Shown one piece after another: positions 29,484 through 43,450 of a DNA stretch of 64,000 nt. The stretch spans positions 14,894,201 to 14,958,200 of the forward strand of contig NC_021681.1 of assembly GCF_000247815.1 (NCBI RefSeq). The letters run 5' to 3'. Source of the DNA: Ficedula albicollis (Eukaryota > Chordata > Aves > Passeriformes > Muscicapidae). The translations under genes and the position numbers were made by a program. The notes beneath the pieces were generated by a model, which saw only the letters and a list, made by a program, of their open reading frames with translations, was not told the DNA's origin and searched no databases. How positions within the stretch are numbered: the stretch's first letter is position 1; the number at the start of each line of letters is the position of its first letter.

Positions 29484-30206
29484 GCTGTTTGTTGGGGAGA
29501 ATGGAAAAGATGAACCCCACAAATATGAATGCTCAGATTCTGAGAATATAGAAACCATAAATGTGATGGAAATGAAAGCCACTTTCGAGATACGAAACCA
29601 TAGTTACTAGATAACCACGAGACAATGGGATAGCCGGCTCGGGCTGATCCCCCCTTGATAGAACAATGCCCTCTGACTCAGGGTGGGCCCGAGGGTCTGA
29701 CTCATCCCCCCCAGGGTACAAAGAGTAGTTTTTAGAGTTTGAAATGTAACACACTATGCTAATATCATGGTTCCTATAAGCTCTATGTAAATGCTGTAGA
29801 ATTTGTATTTTGTATTACATTGGTTAGCGGGAATTAGAATATTCATGATAGAAAAGATTTAAAGTATTGCAAACGGGAAATCGCTCTCTTCTTCTTCTCT
29901 TGCATCTCCTTCTTTCCTACTCTTCTCCCTCTTCTTTCTCTCCCTCGCTCCTCTCTCGCTCCCTCTCTGCCCTCTCCCCCTCCTCCTCTCTTCTCTTCTC
30001 TCTCTCTCTCCCTTCTTCTCTTACCCCATTGCTCTAACTCTCTTGCAGTTTTACTCTGGGCTGCCGAGAGCAACTCTGTGTAAGACCCTCTGAATTTTAC
30101 CCTTACAATAAATGCAACAGTAACTTTTAGCTAATACAGGTTGAATGAGCTTTGTCCCTAATCGCGGTCTATTGATGCACAGACTCCGCGTGTAGCCACA
30201 GCTGTT
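29484..30206 (+). mobile_element. Solo LTR of an endogenous retrovirus, ERVK-like, with 6-bp target-site duplication
   Basis: The LTR spans 29490-30200 (711 bp). It starts TGTTGGGG and ends AGCCACA, giving the TGT...ACA ends of retroviral LTRs. It is flanked by an exact GCTGTT direct repeat at 29484-29489 and 30201-30206. Six-base target sites are typical of class II (ERVK-like) elements. An AATAAA at 30108-30113 lies 87 bp before the 3' end, where an R/U5 poly-A signal belongs, so the element is on the plus strand. A long pyrimidine tract occupies about 29882-30024. No internal viral gene, primer-binding site or second LTR is seen, so I call it a solo LTR left by recombination. It carries more CpG than its surroundings, which suggests it is fairly young. 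Confidence 0.85.
29882..30024 (+). repeat. Polypyrimidine (CT-rich) tract inside the LTR
   Basis: This is about 140 bp of almost unbroken C and T in irregular tct/ctc/ccct patterns. It lies upstream of the LTR poly-A signal. On the complementary strand it is an AG tract, which creates a low-complexity Arg/Glu-rich chance frame. Confidence 0.9.
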
Positions 30207-33109
30207 TACTGCTGTAAAAAGAAAAACACGACGAAAATAAAAATGTGAGCGCTCAAAATTCGTGTCAGCCTGAAAAATCACAGTTGGTTAGAAGTACGTG
30301 TGTCTGCTACCTCAACAATCCTCCCTGGCAGTCAGCTTGAAGGGGGCATTTTGATTGATGATAATTTCCAATATAGTTCAATTCTTTCATGATGCTGTCT
30401 CTTTTTAAAAAAACAAGTAATGAACAGTAATGAGCAATTAAAAATAGCTTTACAAATATCGCCATGCCCCTAAACAGGAAATTACTAAACTCATTGTACG
30501 CTTATCTGCTTCAAAAAAAAAGATTCAGTCAGCTCTTCTATTTATAACAGCATCTCCCTCAACTAATTAACAGCATTAGCATTCACAGGCTGCTCACCAG
30601 GAGGATCCAAAGACCCTCATCTCCTGGCCTGGGCCTGGATATTTTGCATCATATTCCCATTAGCTCATGGGGGCTTTCTACTACCTGCATCCTCAATAAG
30701 TCAAGATTCTCTCATCTCTCATCTGTACTTTTGTGACAGCCAAAGCATATTTTGTCAGGAAGACACAGATCTCCATGTGGGCACAACGGCACGCAGCACA
30801 AAATTCTGGCTGAACCCACCACTGTCACCAAGCCCTCGGCCCTGGTGGCTGTGTTATCTCCAAGTCCTTTGCAGAGCCATCATAGCAGGCAAGAGCTGTT
30901 CAGCAGGAATAACGTTGGATTTTTGCCTATGCCTGAGTGACAGAGAGAAAAACCTTTCCAGAGCAGAGGGGGAAAGTCAAATTATTCTGAATATTTGCCA
31001 AGAGCAGGGAGATGCTTTTAAAAGGGGTTTTGATACTAGATTGAAGCAAAGAAAGAAAATGAGGAGGAATATGCCCTAAAATACTTCCCCTTGCTGGGCT
31101 GTTTGTCTTCTAGGAAATAACAGACTGAGACTGCACTGGGAACCCAGCTCAAACTGCAAGGGGAAAAGTGGTGAAGTGAGAAAGGTTGGCTTGGGGAGAG
31201 ATCAGACACTCTGTGGAGTTGGCAGCGATGCAGTAAAGGGTGGGGGAGCAGTGGGGGTGGAAATCCCACCCTAGATTTGACACAGGGATCTGCAAAGTTC
31301 TGCATGGAATAGAAGTCAGGCAGCTCTTCAAAAATAGGCTGGGAAATCCAGCAAAGATACAAGCTGTGCTGGTGGCTGCTTATGAAGCCAGGACCTGTGG
31401 GGAAAGGGCTGTGAGCCTTTGCATTGCCAGGAGGTGTGCAGAGAGCATTGCTCCGTGCTCAGACTATTTACACAATGATGTTCCTGGCTTTGGGAGGTGC
31501 TCAGACCTCAGACTGCCCCTTCGAGAAACTCATTTTGTATTTATAAGGCTTTATGAACTTGCAAAGTCTTTCAGAACTTCTGATCTCTGTGTAATTTCCC
31601 ATGCTTTTCTTCAAGTGCTTTTCTTCTCCATAACAATGTCTTATTAACTTTCAAAATCTTATTGCACGACTGTAAAATTCATGTGAGGTTTCAGAGCATT
31701 GAGTTTCAATGGTGCAAATTGATCCATCAGAACCAAAGGAAAACATATTCTGGGAAACAAGAGAGGGCAGGAGGGCTACAATAATTCTTCATATGAAGAA
31801 AAAAAAGTTGGAGTTGTTAAATAAAGGAAGCACACAGCCATGCTCTTTACTCACAGGGTGAAGGTACACAGAAAGAGAAAGGTACAGTGAATGTGAAGAT
31901 CAAAAAAGGGAAGAAAGCAATTTTTTGCCATCTCCAAATTGTCCTTCATACTGCACACTAGGTGCTGTGAAACCCATCCATGCATGTCCTCAGGACATGT
32001 TGTTTCATGGCCAACACTTAATCTGCAGCCAAACAAATGCACACAAGCATCCACACTTTCCTTAATATGTTGGTAGGTTCCCAGTAAGAAGATTTGTCAC
32101 ACATCTTGAAATGCAGCCCACAAACCCACTTCTCAGACATTCCACGTTTCAAAGATTTGTGGATGCCAAAGGTAGAACAAAGCACTCACATTTTCTGTGT
32201 GATACAGACCACAAGATACCAGTTAGCACATTTTAGATCAGTAAAATAATTCTCATTAGTATCAGTTTATCAGAAAGAAAGTCACGTACTTGTAAGGAAA
32301 AAAAAAAAAAGCTATGCAGAATCTATTCTGTCTCATCTGTCTCAGTATTAATGACCTTCTTGCTGAGCAGTTCAGTTTAGATTCAGTTTTTCTAGATTTG
32401 GAAATTGTCAAAATGCCTGGGTGAGACTTTCCAACCTTTGTGATAGAAAGGAGCTGACATTAGCTGATTATAACAGCATTTCTAGCTCGAGCATATCTGC
32501 ATCTCTGAAAATACTATGAATTTTGACAGGTTTTCAATACATTTGTCCACCCACAGAGCTGATGTCATCTCACTTGCTGGAGGAAACTATAAAGGATAGA
32601 TTTCCTTTGGCTCAAAAGATACGTCTGAGTAGCTGCAAAGTCTGTTCTTCCACAGTCATTTCAATTAGCAGGGAATAGCCTGAGACTCCACGGGCTGTTA
32701 CAGTCAATCAGTGGCCAGAAACAATTAGAGAGCCTGGCTGGGTGTTTCCTCATCCTGCGTCCCTCAGACAGCCCAGCTCTCACGGCGGGAAGAGCCAGAA
32801 CTGCCTCTTGCTGAGGCAGATGGTTTAAAGGCATGCTCTCCTCACTGGTGCTGGTTGTCACGGGGTGGGAGCAGGATGGCACTGCAGACCGGGTGGTGCA
32901 GAGGGGTGGGAGCACTGATGGTGTCAGAGCAGTGAAACGAGGCAATCTCCAGCTGCTCCACCCCTGCCCACAGTGCACAGCCTGCCAGCTCAGTGCCACT
33001 CTTGTTCCCAGCACCTTCCCCTCCCATCCTGTCCCTGAACAGCCCCCTTGGAAAGGCAGCTCTGGTGCCATGTGTGTCTGTCACTGGTTGCACTGGCTGT
33101 TGGGGCTCT
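30207..33109. other. Non-coding DNA between two LTRs
   Basis: I recognise no gene. The block at 30340-30570 is AT-rich with many homeodomain-type sites and could be conserved non-coding sequence. A 13-A tract is at about 32298-32310. The stretch 32700-33100 is GC-richer and gives overlapping chance frames on both strands. Confidence 0.55.
30340..30570. promoter_or_regulatory. Candidate conserved non-coding element (AT-rich)
   Basis: This AT-rich block carries motifs such as ttgattgatgataatt, gagcaattaaaaat and caactaattaacagc. These resemble binding sites of homeodomain and related factors. The call rests on motif density alone. Conservation cannot be assessed from a single sequence. Confidence 0.22.
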
Positions 33110-34003
<894 letters not shown>

Positions 34004-37000
34004 TCAAACCAAACTCCTGCCTTCATCCCCACCACACTTCTCACCTGCAGAAAGAATGGCAACATTGGGGCATCTCACTTCTTGTGACATTCCTTATGGA
34101 ACAAGGGAGAAACCCCAGCACTGCCACACACTTTGGGCATACACCCTGGCCCCATGCTCCCCGGAGCCCTGCTGGAAGGCAGGGTTCCCAATTTCCCTGC
34201 AGACAGCTCTTCCAGCCTGTTTGGGAAGGGAGGGAGAAAAATGGGGGAATCTGATATTTGCTGTTCCTTGCAGCTTAGAAATTTAAGAGCTGTAAAACTA
34301 ATCAGTTGGTGAAATTTTCCTCTGTAGGAGTCACAGCCGGTGAAATAAGCATTAGAAAAAGATGGATGTGGCAGGTCTGATTAATCCAGGTGCTTTTCCT
34401 GAATAACGATAATTGGGGTTTAGCGTGGCTATACGTATAAAATCAAATTTAATCAGCAAATGGACTGCCTCCAAACTCACTGCCAACCCACCCTCACATT
34501 TATCTAGGTCTACTGCTATAATTTCATTGAAATTGAAGTTTTCACCCTAAAAATTTATTCTTTCACCTTTGATGGCATTTTAATCCTTTCCTTTATGAAA
34601 TACAAATTCGGCCTTTCACTCTAAGAAGTGGAGCTGCATGTTCATGTACCTGGTCCTGTCAAGAGGCATGAAAGATCAGTGAACTTTACCTCACCTATGG
34701 CCACAGGACTCTGTTAATTCACAGCTTAGAAGGAGGAAACAGCAGGGCAATGCACTGAGTGTCAGCTGGAGCTGCCAGCAGGAAAATTTACCTGAATATT
34801 CAAGTTAGAGAAACAGACTACACCAGCTCCAGGAGCTGCCCTGTGAGCTGCTAATTGTGGCTGGCCTTTATCTCCATTGGCTTTCTTAGTTACAGCAAAT
34901 GCAAGGTGGCTCGTTAGTACTGCAGCACACAGACACAAGTGTAATTACAGTAATTACTCCTCTCAGCTATCCCAATCATAAGTGTCTGAGCACCATCGCT
35001 TTGGATAGTCAGAGGACCTGAAGAGGACACTTGAAATGCATCCTGCTCTTGTAATGACATGGAAGATCCTCAGAGATTCTCTAAGTGGTTGAGGCAACTT
35101 CAATGCATTTAGAATTGCCTTGTTATTTATCTGATGGATGAGGCACTGTGGGTTAATAAGCAGCCTTCTGCTTCACAACCCCAGTGCAGCCCAGACTGTG
35201 CTCCAAAGGAGGGATAACCCCAGGAAAGCAGAGCTCAAAGCTCCCTGGCCAACAGCTGGTAGCTGTGGTTTGACTCCAGCTCCCAGATCTGCTCAACAGC
35301 CCCTGGCACCCTGATGTGCCTGGCTTGGCTCTGCTCACAGACAACAGATAGAGCTTCTTGACCTCCAGCCAAGGCAAGTTGCTGCCTGGATTGCCTGGCT
35401 GGGATCATCAGGAGTGATGTTCTGAGCTCCTTGAATTGTTGCTGGCTGAGGGAATGCTTATACACGTACATACATGTGTACATATAAATTACATGCTTAA
35501 ACATGTGCAAACTGTTTCTCTCAGCTCCCACGAAAATCCTGCTGAAGCCCATGGCTAAGTGACAGGGAGGGACCTGGATGCATTAGGAAAAATGAACAAG
35601 AAGAATGGCTGGGGCAGTTTGCCTCATCATTTCCACCAGAAAACAGGACCAGTGACTGCACAGTCCTGGGAAGTGGGAACAATGATCCTGGCCTGAAAGC
35701 CAGGGGCTGAATTAAAAGGGAATTAATGGAGTTTGGTCATTGTGCATTCCTACAGATGTGGTGCTACTGAGGGAGAAGCTGTGTGCATGTACAGACGCTG
35801 AATTTCAGTGTAGCCCAGTTGTTTGAGCTCAACCTTCTTTATCCTAAAACCAGTCTTGGAGTGGCATCCCAGGCTACATCCTTCCCCTGTGGGCTCTTCT
35901 GCCTGGCACAAATATCCTTCCTGCTTGGCACAAATATCTAACAAGCCAAGAGTTGGCTCCAAAAGGATGAAGCAAACTGGGAGAGCAGCCACTGCCCCAG
36001 AGGGACAAGAAAGATGCTTGGGGTCATCAGTCCTGAGGATGCAGGGCACACATTCTTATTGACCAGGATCCAAGCCAGATGCTTCTTTTTCTCTCCTTCT
36101 CTTTCTTGTTGCCTTTTCAAGCAGGCTGTTCTTGACTGATTCTGGGGTGAGCACAGCCATAGGGAGGAAAAAAGAAATACATGCCCTGCCAGTTCCTGAA
36201 CATTTTCCAGTAATCAGGTTCTGGTATTTGCTGATCTTCAGCCATTTCCCAGCAGAGGCAAGGAATATGAGGGGAAATAAAAGACTGACAGGAAGAAAAT
36301 CCCTGTCCTAGCATCCCCTAGGACTCGTCATGTGAGGGATCCCTGGGACCTGTGCACCAAAGTATAATGACCAGCACTCTAGAGTTACATCTCCTCTCAC
36401 AGGTCTCTGCAAAACCTTTACAGTCCTCTGCCTTTTACAATATTTTCCAGCTTTGTCTTAAGTCAAACTTCGTATTTGTCTGATTACTAGTTGCAGGGAA
36501 GGGATGATTCTCCACTCTCTTGTTCATTTTCACTGTAGTAAGTTGCTGATCTAATGTGTCCATGTTCATTGCCCAGTCAGCCAAGATCTTTTTCTGTACT
36601 TCACAAGTCACTCTGAACTAATTTCTGTTAGCATTTGTAAAGAAAAAGGGGAAAAGGAACAACATTTACTTCTAGAATAGCAACTGCTCAAATGACATTT
36701 CTGTTATTTTAAGAGAATCAGTTTTAAATATCACCATAGATGAAATTAAATAAGCTGATGTTGTCCCTTTACTTCCATCTTGGGAAGACCCCAAGAGATG
36801 CTGTTGTGACACTGCTCTTTTGGATCACAGACCAGTGGTCCTGAGCCTGCTCCTCCCCTCTGCCCAACCTGCAGTGCCTGGCACAAGGAAGGATGGAGCA
36901 CATCCTACTCTGTCTCACTTTGAAAAGCTGCCCATATCAAGCACGTGGATAGGGCTGCTGGAATCACATTACATGGGACAGACAACAGATTTTACTTGCA

Positions 37001-38438
37001 AATGTTTGCATAGTGGAAAAGTTAATGGGAGCAGGCAGACGCTCCCGTGGATGAAATCTGTTTTTGCCATGCAAAATGGGAGCAGTTTGCAGCAGGTACA
37101 CTGCATGGTGACTGTGCACTGGCACAGTGACACACTGATGTAGCACAGCACTGCCACTGCTGTGGACAAGAAAAACCTGATCCAAGCTAGGATTTCTACC
37201 CTTAATCAGAAATACCATCTCTTCCACCCAAACAGCACATAAAATTCCAAACTACATAGGGAAAGAAAACCCCCAAGGTGTTCCTCAATCTCACCAGACA
37301 TTAATTGTATCAAGTACAAGCTGAACACTTTTTGCTAGGGCTTACAACATTCATAGAGCCATTCCCCTGCTTTATTACAGATTGGCCCCTATAATAATGC
37401 TAAAGATCAAACCACAAAATCTGCATTTCCCTTTAAGCAGACTGCATTTCTGTTGAGGGGCCTGAAGAGAGGAGAGCTGCCAGCACTGGATGGCTGCACC
37501 ATTTCCTGAAGCTTCTGCTGGGGACTGCAAAGTATTTAGGGCTGGTGGTGTTCCAGGAGATTGACCTGTGCTGGCAACACCCTGTCTGGGGCAGAATGCT
37601 GCGTGTCTGTGCTCTCAGAAAGGCTTTAATGCAAGGGGAATCCTTTATCATCTGCCCTGAGGGAAAACGTCTTTATCAGGTGCTTCAGGGTTTGGGTCAG
37701 GTGAGAGCAGAGGTGGTGGCAGTGCCTGGGGCTGCAGTCACAACCCTCATCAGGAAATGTCCCACATGGGAATGCTGTGACCAGTCCAATGGCAAATGTT
37801 CCTTTGGGCTGGCTTCCTCCTCTGCTTTGTAAAGGGTGTCCTGAGCTGGCACCGGGGAGTGATGCTCAACTCAGCCCATTGCACCTGCAGTTCGGAGCAA
37901 ACCTCTTAAGATTCCATCTGGGGGTTTAAATACAAAAGAAACAAAAGCATCTGATGATGGCACAAGCAGATCCTGCCTAACAGCTGATAGAAACCAGGAT
38001 AAAATGTTATTGCTTTGGCTATTAGGACAAACTGTCTGTGAGGCAGCTCAGCCACAGTCGATGATACAGAGGATCACTTGATACTACTTTAACTCTTTGA
38101 ACCTGAACTAAAACTGGAGAAATAATAGTCAAAGGAAGGAAGCACAGGGTTGAATGATCTGTGTCCAGATGATAAAGGACATCACAGAAGGCAACAGGCA
38201 TTTCTCTCTATCAAAATGTCCACTTAGATGGAAAAGAAAATCATAAAACTGCACAAAGTAGCATTGCTGAAAGAGTCTCCAAAAACCTTTAAATGCAGCA
38301 GAAATTTGACTTGATACTCAGACCACAGCTTCTCAGAACCACTTTGCAGAGTCTTTTGTTTACTAATGGCTTGAGATGCTGCATACCACTTCATGTACTT
38401 TTTTCCTTTCCTTTTCTGTTTCTTTTTATATTATATGT

Positions 38439-38469
<31 letters not shown>

Positions 38470-38470
38470 A
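38439..38470. repeat. CA/TA dinucleotide microsatellite
   Basis: About ten CA units are followed directly by about five AT units, making a compound microsatellite. Confidence 0.93.
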
Positions 38471-39039
38471 ACAAAATCCCCACCTTCCTGGAGGAATGAT
38501 AGGATGCCTATGACTACAGCAAGAATCATGCACCCTGGCAAAGAAATACTTGTAGCCTGGAGGTCCAGAGGCACCCATCATGCCCTGAAGGACCACATAA
38601 AGCTTCTCAGTATCACAAAAAGCTGCCAGTGGAGAGGCAGACTCTTGTGATATGGTCCCTCCCCTGCTAGGAATCAGGCTGAGATAAAATCACCCTGAAA
38701 ATTAATCTCTAAAGTTCACTTAAATTAAATAATTATCTGTGTTAAATTAGAACACTTGAAACGGTATGGCATTATAATTTTCCCTCAGCTTGAGAATAAA
38801 TATTCATCTTTCCAAGATCTACAGAACACTTCTCCAAAGGTGCTATCCCCTTGTTTTATCTTCAACTGCTGCAAAATGCAGACATTTATTTCCTACTATA
38901 AAAAATACATATTTTATAAAGCAAAACTCACTGGATAAATACTTTTTTTTTTGTTTCTCAAACCAAAACAAATTTCTCCTGGCCACAAGGATCTTCCCCA
39001 GGACTCATTTCATTGTAAACCTGGACTTGTACAACCCTT

Positions 39040-39330
39040 ATTAACTCAATAGCGTTAAAGGACGTGCTATTTGATTATATGAGTTTGCTCTTCAGTGGCA
39101 CAACACTTAGCCATTATACAAATAGACAGAGATAAGTTATAATTAGAGACCTCAGGAACGTTCTGAAGATCACTTGTAATTGGCAACAGCAATAAAAAAA
39201 ACCCTAATTCATTTAATTAGGCGTGTGATAGATATTATGCCTTGTAAAACCTAACTCAGCTTATTGATAAGGAATAATTATTAAAAGTGGCTTCTGTTTA
39301 CTGAAGGAACAGCAGCAGATACATTATAAA
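39040..39330. promoter_or_regulatory. Candidate conserved non-coding element (AT-rich, TAATTA-rich)
   Basis: The stretch has gttataattagagacctc, cttgtaattggcaacagc, catttaattaggcgtg and aataattattaaaag close together. This density of TAATT-type sites is seen in developmental enhancers. No comparison with another species was possible, so the call is weak. Confidence 0.25.
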
Positions 39331-40288
39331 CAGGGTTAGATCTGCAAGTCTCTGATTAGTGTGGGCATTGTCATATCTGCTCTCTGTTGATCTGCTGTAG
39401 CACGTGAAAGAGTCTGCAGCATGGCAATAAGGGTAACACTGAGCTTCTGCAAATTATGGGCTGTTCATGACAAATCAGGTGAAGATCAGGTCCAAAAGCA
39501 TTGCTGTCATTCCTGTGCCACAATAACACCTACATGCTGAAAAGACATATTAATGTATGAGAGCCCCCAGAAGAGAGTTACTCCAAAATGCCAGGTATGA
39601 TGGCCTGAGTGTTCCCATTTCAGGTTACTGGAGGATATTATCATTTGCACAAGGTCTAGAAATTGCTCTCATACTGTGCTTTTAATAACAAGGGAATATC
39701 ATGATTTGGAAATCTAAGCAACTCATCAGGAGGCTGGGCTCTTAAATGACGTTTAAATTGAATGGTGGATAAGATGTTCTCCAGAGCATCCTCTATCAGC
39801 TTTATGTTTTGAGTTTTGCCAATCTCAGGGTAAAAACTATAATTAATTTCTCCTTTTCAAACATTTAAATTATAATTAAAGACAACATACATAATAAGAA
39901 AGTTTTCTCTTGATATTACATGCAATGTTGGAGTTAATTATTATAATTTTAGCTCGTGGTTTTTATCATTCAGAATGTTAATCTTTCTGTTACTCTGAGA
40001 GATTCAGGAAAAACTGGAAAAAAAAATTGTAATTGGTTTTCCCAAAAAAAAAAAAAAAGCTTCTGTGCATAAGTTGAATGTAGCATGCATCTAATTATGA
40101 TGAAAATATTTAATTGGCAATGACTACAATATAAACTTTGTTCTTTTTCTCAAGAGGTTTTCTCCCTTTTTAAGAAGTACTTTTGGTAATTAAACAAAGG
40201 TGGAAGAACATCATACACAAAATTGCATTAGCTCATTAACTGAGTCGTTGTACAGATTCAGCTGGATAGAGCTTTGCTGGATTTTAGC

Positions 40289-40672
40289 CTTGATCACAAA
40301 ACCTCAGAACCAGCTGAGCTGGGAGGGACCACAAGGATCATCGAGTCCAACTCCTGGCCCTGCTCAGCAGCGTCCCCGAGTCACACCCTGTGCCTGAGAG
40401 CATTGCCCAAACATTTCTTGGGCTCTGCCAGGCTGGTGCTGTGACCACTGCCCTGGGGAGCCGCTCCAATGCCCAAACACCCCCTGGGTGAAGAACCTTT
40501 TCCTGATATCCAACCTAAACCATCCTTGACTCAGCTTCAGGCCATTCCCTCAGCTCCTGTCCCTGCCTGCACAGAGCAGAGATCAGAGCCTGCCCCTGCT
40601 CTTCCCCTCAGGAGAAGCTGGAGCTGCAGTGAGGTCTCCCCTCAGTCTCCATCAGGCTGAACAGACCCAGCA
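40289..40672 (-). repeat. CR1 LINE 3' region, about 380 bp, minus orientation
   Basis: The plus strand reads as the reverse complement of a CR1 3' end. Landmarks in order are ctgggagggaccacaaggat, catcgagtccaactcctgg, ccgctccaatgcccaaacac, gaaccttttcctgatatcca and ctccatcaggctgaacagac. These are standard landmarks of avian CR1. The element is 5'-truncated, as most CR1 copies are. The old coding sequence would read on the minus strand and is not open. The true 5' truncation point may be slightly beyond 40672. Confidence 0.88.
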
Positions 40673-42840
40673 CAAGCATTAATGCTCAGAGAAGGGAACA
40701 GCCTGCCCAGCCAGGGAGGCTCTGAGAGGCTCAGGTTAAACAAGTTTTCAAGTTTTCAAGTTCAATGGGGCCATGGCTGCTCTCTGGGAGCCACTCAATT
40801 ACAATGATTCAAGAGAAGCAAGCCAGGTTTTGCCCTCTTAGCGTCCTGGGCATGAGCTCTGGTGTCTGGGCATTCTCAGTGCCTGCACTTTGTCCTGGTA
40901 CTTCCAGAGAGGTGACAGACACAGCTGTGATGCTCTTGGGGCAGCAGGGGAGAGGAAACACCCAGGCTCCTGCTCTGCAGTGGGAACACCAAACCCATCC
41001 CAGGCAGGTGTACAAGTCATTTTCTCCCTGTTAAGCCTGTGCTGGTTGCCCTGAGCAGGCTCTGCCTGCTATGAGCTGTGGGCATGCACTGACTCAGCCT
41101 TGGCACCAGGACACCACATCCCCCAGCTCTGCTCAGCTCCAGGCTGACTGTGAACTCCTGAGTGCTAGCAAACAGCAGGCAGAGCTACTCAGGGCTGCCC
41201 ACTGTGCCAGGTCTTGCTCCTGTGCTTTTGTGAAGTCCAGGGGCGCTCACAGAGAAAATTATAAAAGCACAGGACAATCACAACCCATCCTTGGAGAAAC
41301 AGCTTGTTTCTCCATTGTGGCACATACATTGGCATTCACAACCCAGGAAGCCTATCAACAGCCAGGAACAAGTCCCATATGTTGTTTCATTCTAGCATGC
41401 AATATTATTCATTTTTCTATTTCTATGTGAATACATCTCTGTCAGGAAAAACACTGTTGTAGTGTCTGTGGTGCAAATGTCCACACTCACCTGGGTTGTG
41501 GAAGGAAGTTACATTTGCAGAGTTTAAAATCACAATTCAGAGATCTTTTTAAAGTCCTCCACAAGCAGAAAAAGTAAATCTTCTCCAGACAGAGGCATTT
41601 ACTAGACCACGCTGGCTACATCACAAGCAGCAAGGACTTAAATCCTCACACATACCCAGGTTTTGTAAAGTCTCCCATGATGTGAACCTGAACCAAAAGG
41701 ATTGATATCAAGCTGTGGTGTGTAGACATGGGAGATAATACTTAGAAAGAGGAAAAATGACTTTAAAAGAGAACAGTGAAATATTGTCTTGAACACAAGA
41801 GAACAACAACTTGCAATTCAAACCTAATTATTTTTTCCAGCACTTAAAGTGAAATTGCTTTGGCAGAGCACAGTGCTGAGAAGCTGATTGACACTATCTA
41901 GCATTTTATGGACATAACCTGGCCCAAAATTCTTTTTTTTTTTTTTTTAAAGCAAATACCTATAAATCTACACAAATACACTTAGCTCTATTTCATACTA
42001 TTCAAAAAAATATGGAGACGGTGTTCACAGCTACCATAATTTATACCTTTGTTCTAGAAAAAATCCTGCCTCAACTCTACTGGGATTTGTGCAAAAACCA
42101 GATTTCCTTAGATTTTGGTGGTGAGCATGTGCTTAGAGAAAAACCTATTTGAGGTTCTTGCCCAGTGGCTGAGCCACAATCAGTTTGCTTGTTAACCTGC
42201 CATTGCCATACAAAAACTGAGGATGTGACACAGCAAAGCCAGTAGATGCTATAAGTTAATGAAAGAGATTTGCTGGAGGCTTTTGGGGCTTTTGGGCCTT
42301 TTTGGCTGATGTTAGTCAAGCTACTTCAGGTTTGGGTCCCAGAGCGACTGAATTATTTCTGCAACAGGCTGCAAGGATTAACCAAGGCAGCAGAGATTAG
42401 CTGTGCCACAAAGCTAATTCCCCCCAGACTTTCTCCACTAATGGAGGAGTTCTCAGTTCAGATCTTGCAGCACGGCCATATGATCAGCCTGGTCATGGCC
42501 ATCACCCTTGAAATGCTCAGAAATATCAGGATGCAAAGTGTGAGCCTATCTCTGTTTTAAGCCTCACAGGAATTCTTCCTACCTGACTTTCCTCTGGTTA
42601 TTCCCCAGTTAGAGCAGCCCATGGTCCAGTGCCACCCTGCTGCCCATGGGAATGAAAGGTCCACCACAGCAGGGAAATGCAACATGGGTTTAGCAAGCAG
42701 ATTTTGACTTCCACGTGGCAGCATGGAAGTGCCACCTCCCAGCCCTAGGTCCATAAAGCCTACGTTTCCTCCAACTCTGAAAATCCAAGCTTCCCTGAAA
42801 GCAAAATTGCAGTTTTGCCTTCTAACCTGCTGCAATAAAC
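40673..42840. other. Non-coding DNA, no recognised gene
   Basis: A tiny repeat (caagttttcaagttttcaag at 40741) follows the CR1 end. A 16-T tract lies at about 41933-41948. Nothing else is recognised. Confidence 0.55.
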
Positions 42841-43376
42841 AAGGAGCTTTAGGGTCCTTCTCACTTCCTCCAGCTCCCAGGGTCACACATCCCACTCTTC
42901 ACTTCGGCTTTATTTAGCACATCGTCTGGCATCCATCCCTCCGAAAACAGAAGGGGACATGTTTCAGATCCCTCACTCCCCTTCACAGAGAGACGGAACG
43001 GCTTGGGTCGGAAGGAACTTGAAACATCACCCAGTGCCAAGCTCTCTGCCATGGGCAGGGACACCTTCCACTAACCCAGGCTGCTCCAAGCCCCATCCAG
43101 CCTGGCCTAAGGAGCTTTAGGGTCCTTCTCACTTCCTCCAGCTCCCAGGGTCACACATCCCACTCTTCACTCCGGCTTTATTTAGCACATCGTCTGGCAT
43201 CCATCCCTCCGAAAACAGAAGGGGACATGTTTCAGATCCCTCACTCCCCTTCACAGAGAGACGGAACGGCTTGGGTCGGAAGGAACTTGAAACATCACCC
43301 AGTGCCAAGCTCTCTGCCATGGGCAGGGACACCTTCCACTATCCCAGGCTGCTCCAAGCCCATCCAGCCTGGCCTT
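42841..43376. repeat. Tandem duplication, 268-bp unit carrying a CR1 fragment
   Basis: Copy 1 is 42841-43108 and copy 2 is 43109-43376. Both start aaggagctttagggtcc. They differ at a few sites, including cttcggctt versus ctccggctt, actaaccc versus actatccc, and one C in a ccccatcc run. Copy 1 stops abruptly within the CR1 sequence (ccagcctggcct), whereas the CR1 continues past copy 2. The right breakpoint therefore lies inside the LINE. Confidence 0.95.
42983..43108 (-). repeat. CR1 LINE 3' fragment (first duplicate copy)
   Basis: The plus strand has gagacggaacggcttgggtc, then ccatgggcagggacacctt and ccaggctgctccaagccccat. This is the reverse complement of a CR1 3' end. It is truncated at the duplication junction. 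Confidence 0.8.
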
Positions 43377-43450
43377 GGACACTGCCAGGAATGGAGCATC
43401 CTCAGCTTCTCTGGGCAATCTCTGCCAGCACCTCACCACCCACAGCAACT
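43251..43450 (-). repeat. CR1 LINE 3' fragment (second copy, longer)
   Basis: It has the same CR1 sequence as the preceding entry, but continues past the duplicated unit with ggccttggacactgccagg and gcttctctgggcaatctctg. These follow in the CR1 consensus order. It is the original insertion extending to about 43450. Confidence 0.82.

Larger units (their letters stand above)
34004..40288. other. Non-coding DNA, no recognised gene
   Basis: Open frames stay below about 120 codons with no recognisable protein. A CA/TA microsatellite lies at 38439-38470. AT-rich blocks with homeodomain-type sites lie at about 39040-39330 and 39830-40200. A small self-repeat (ctggcacaaatatccttc and cttggcacaaatatcta) is at about 35900-35940. 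Confidence 0.55.
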
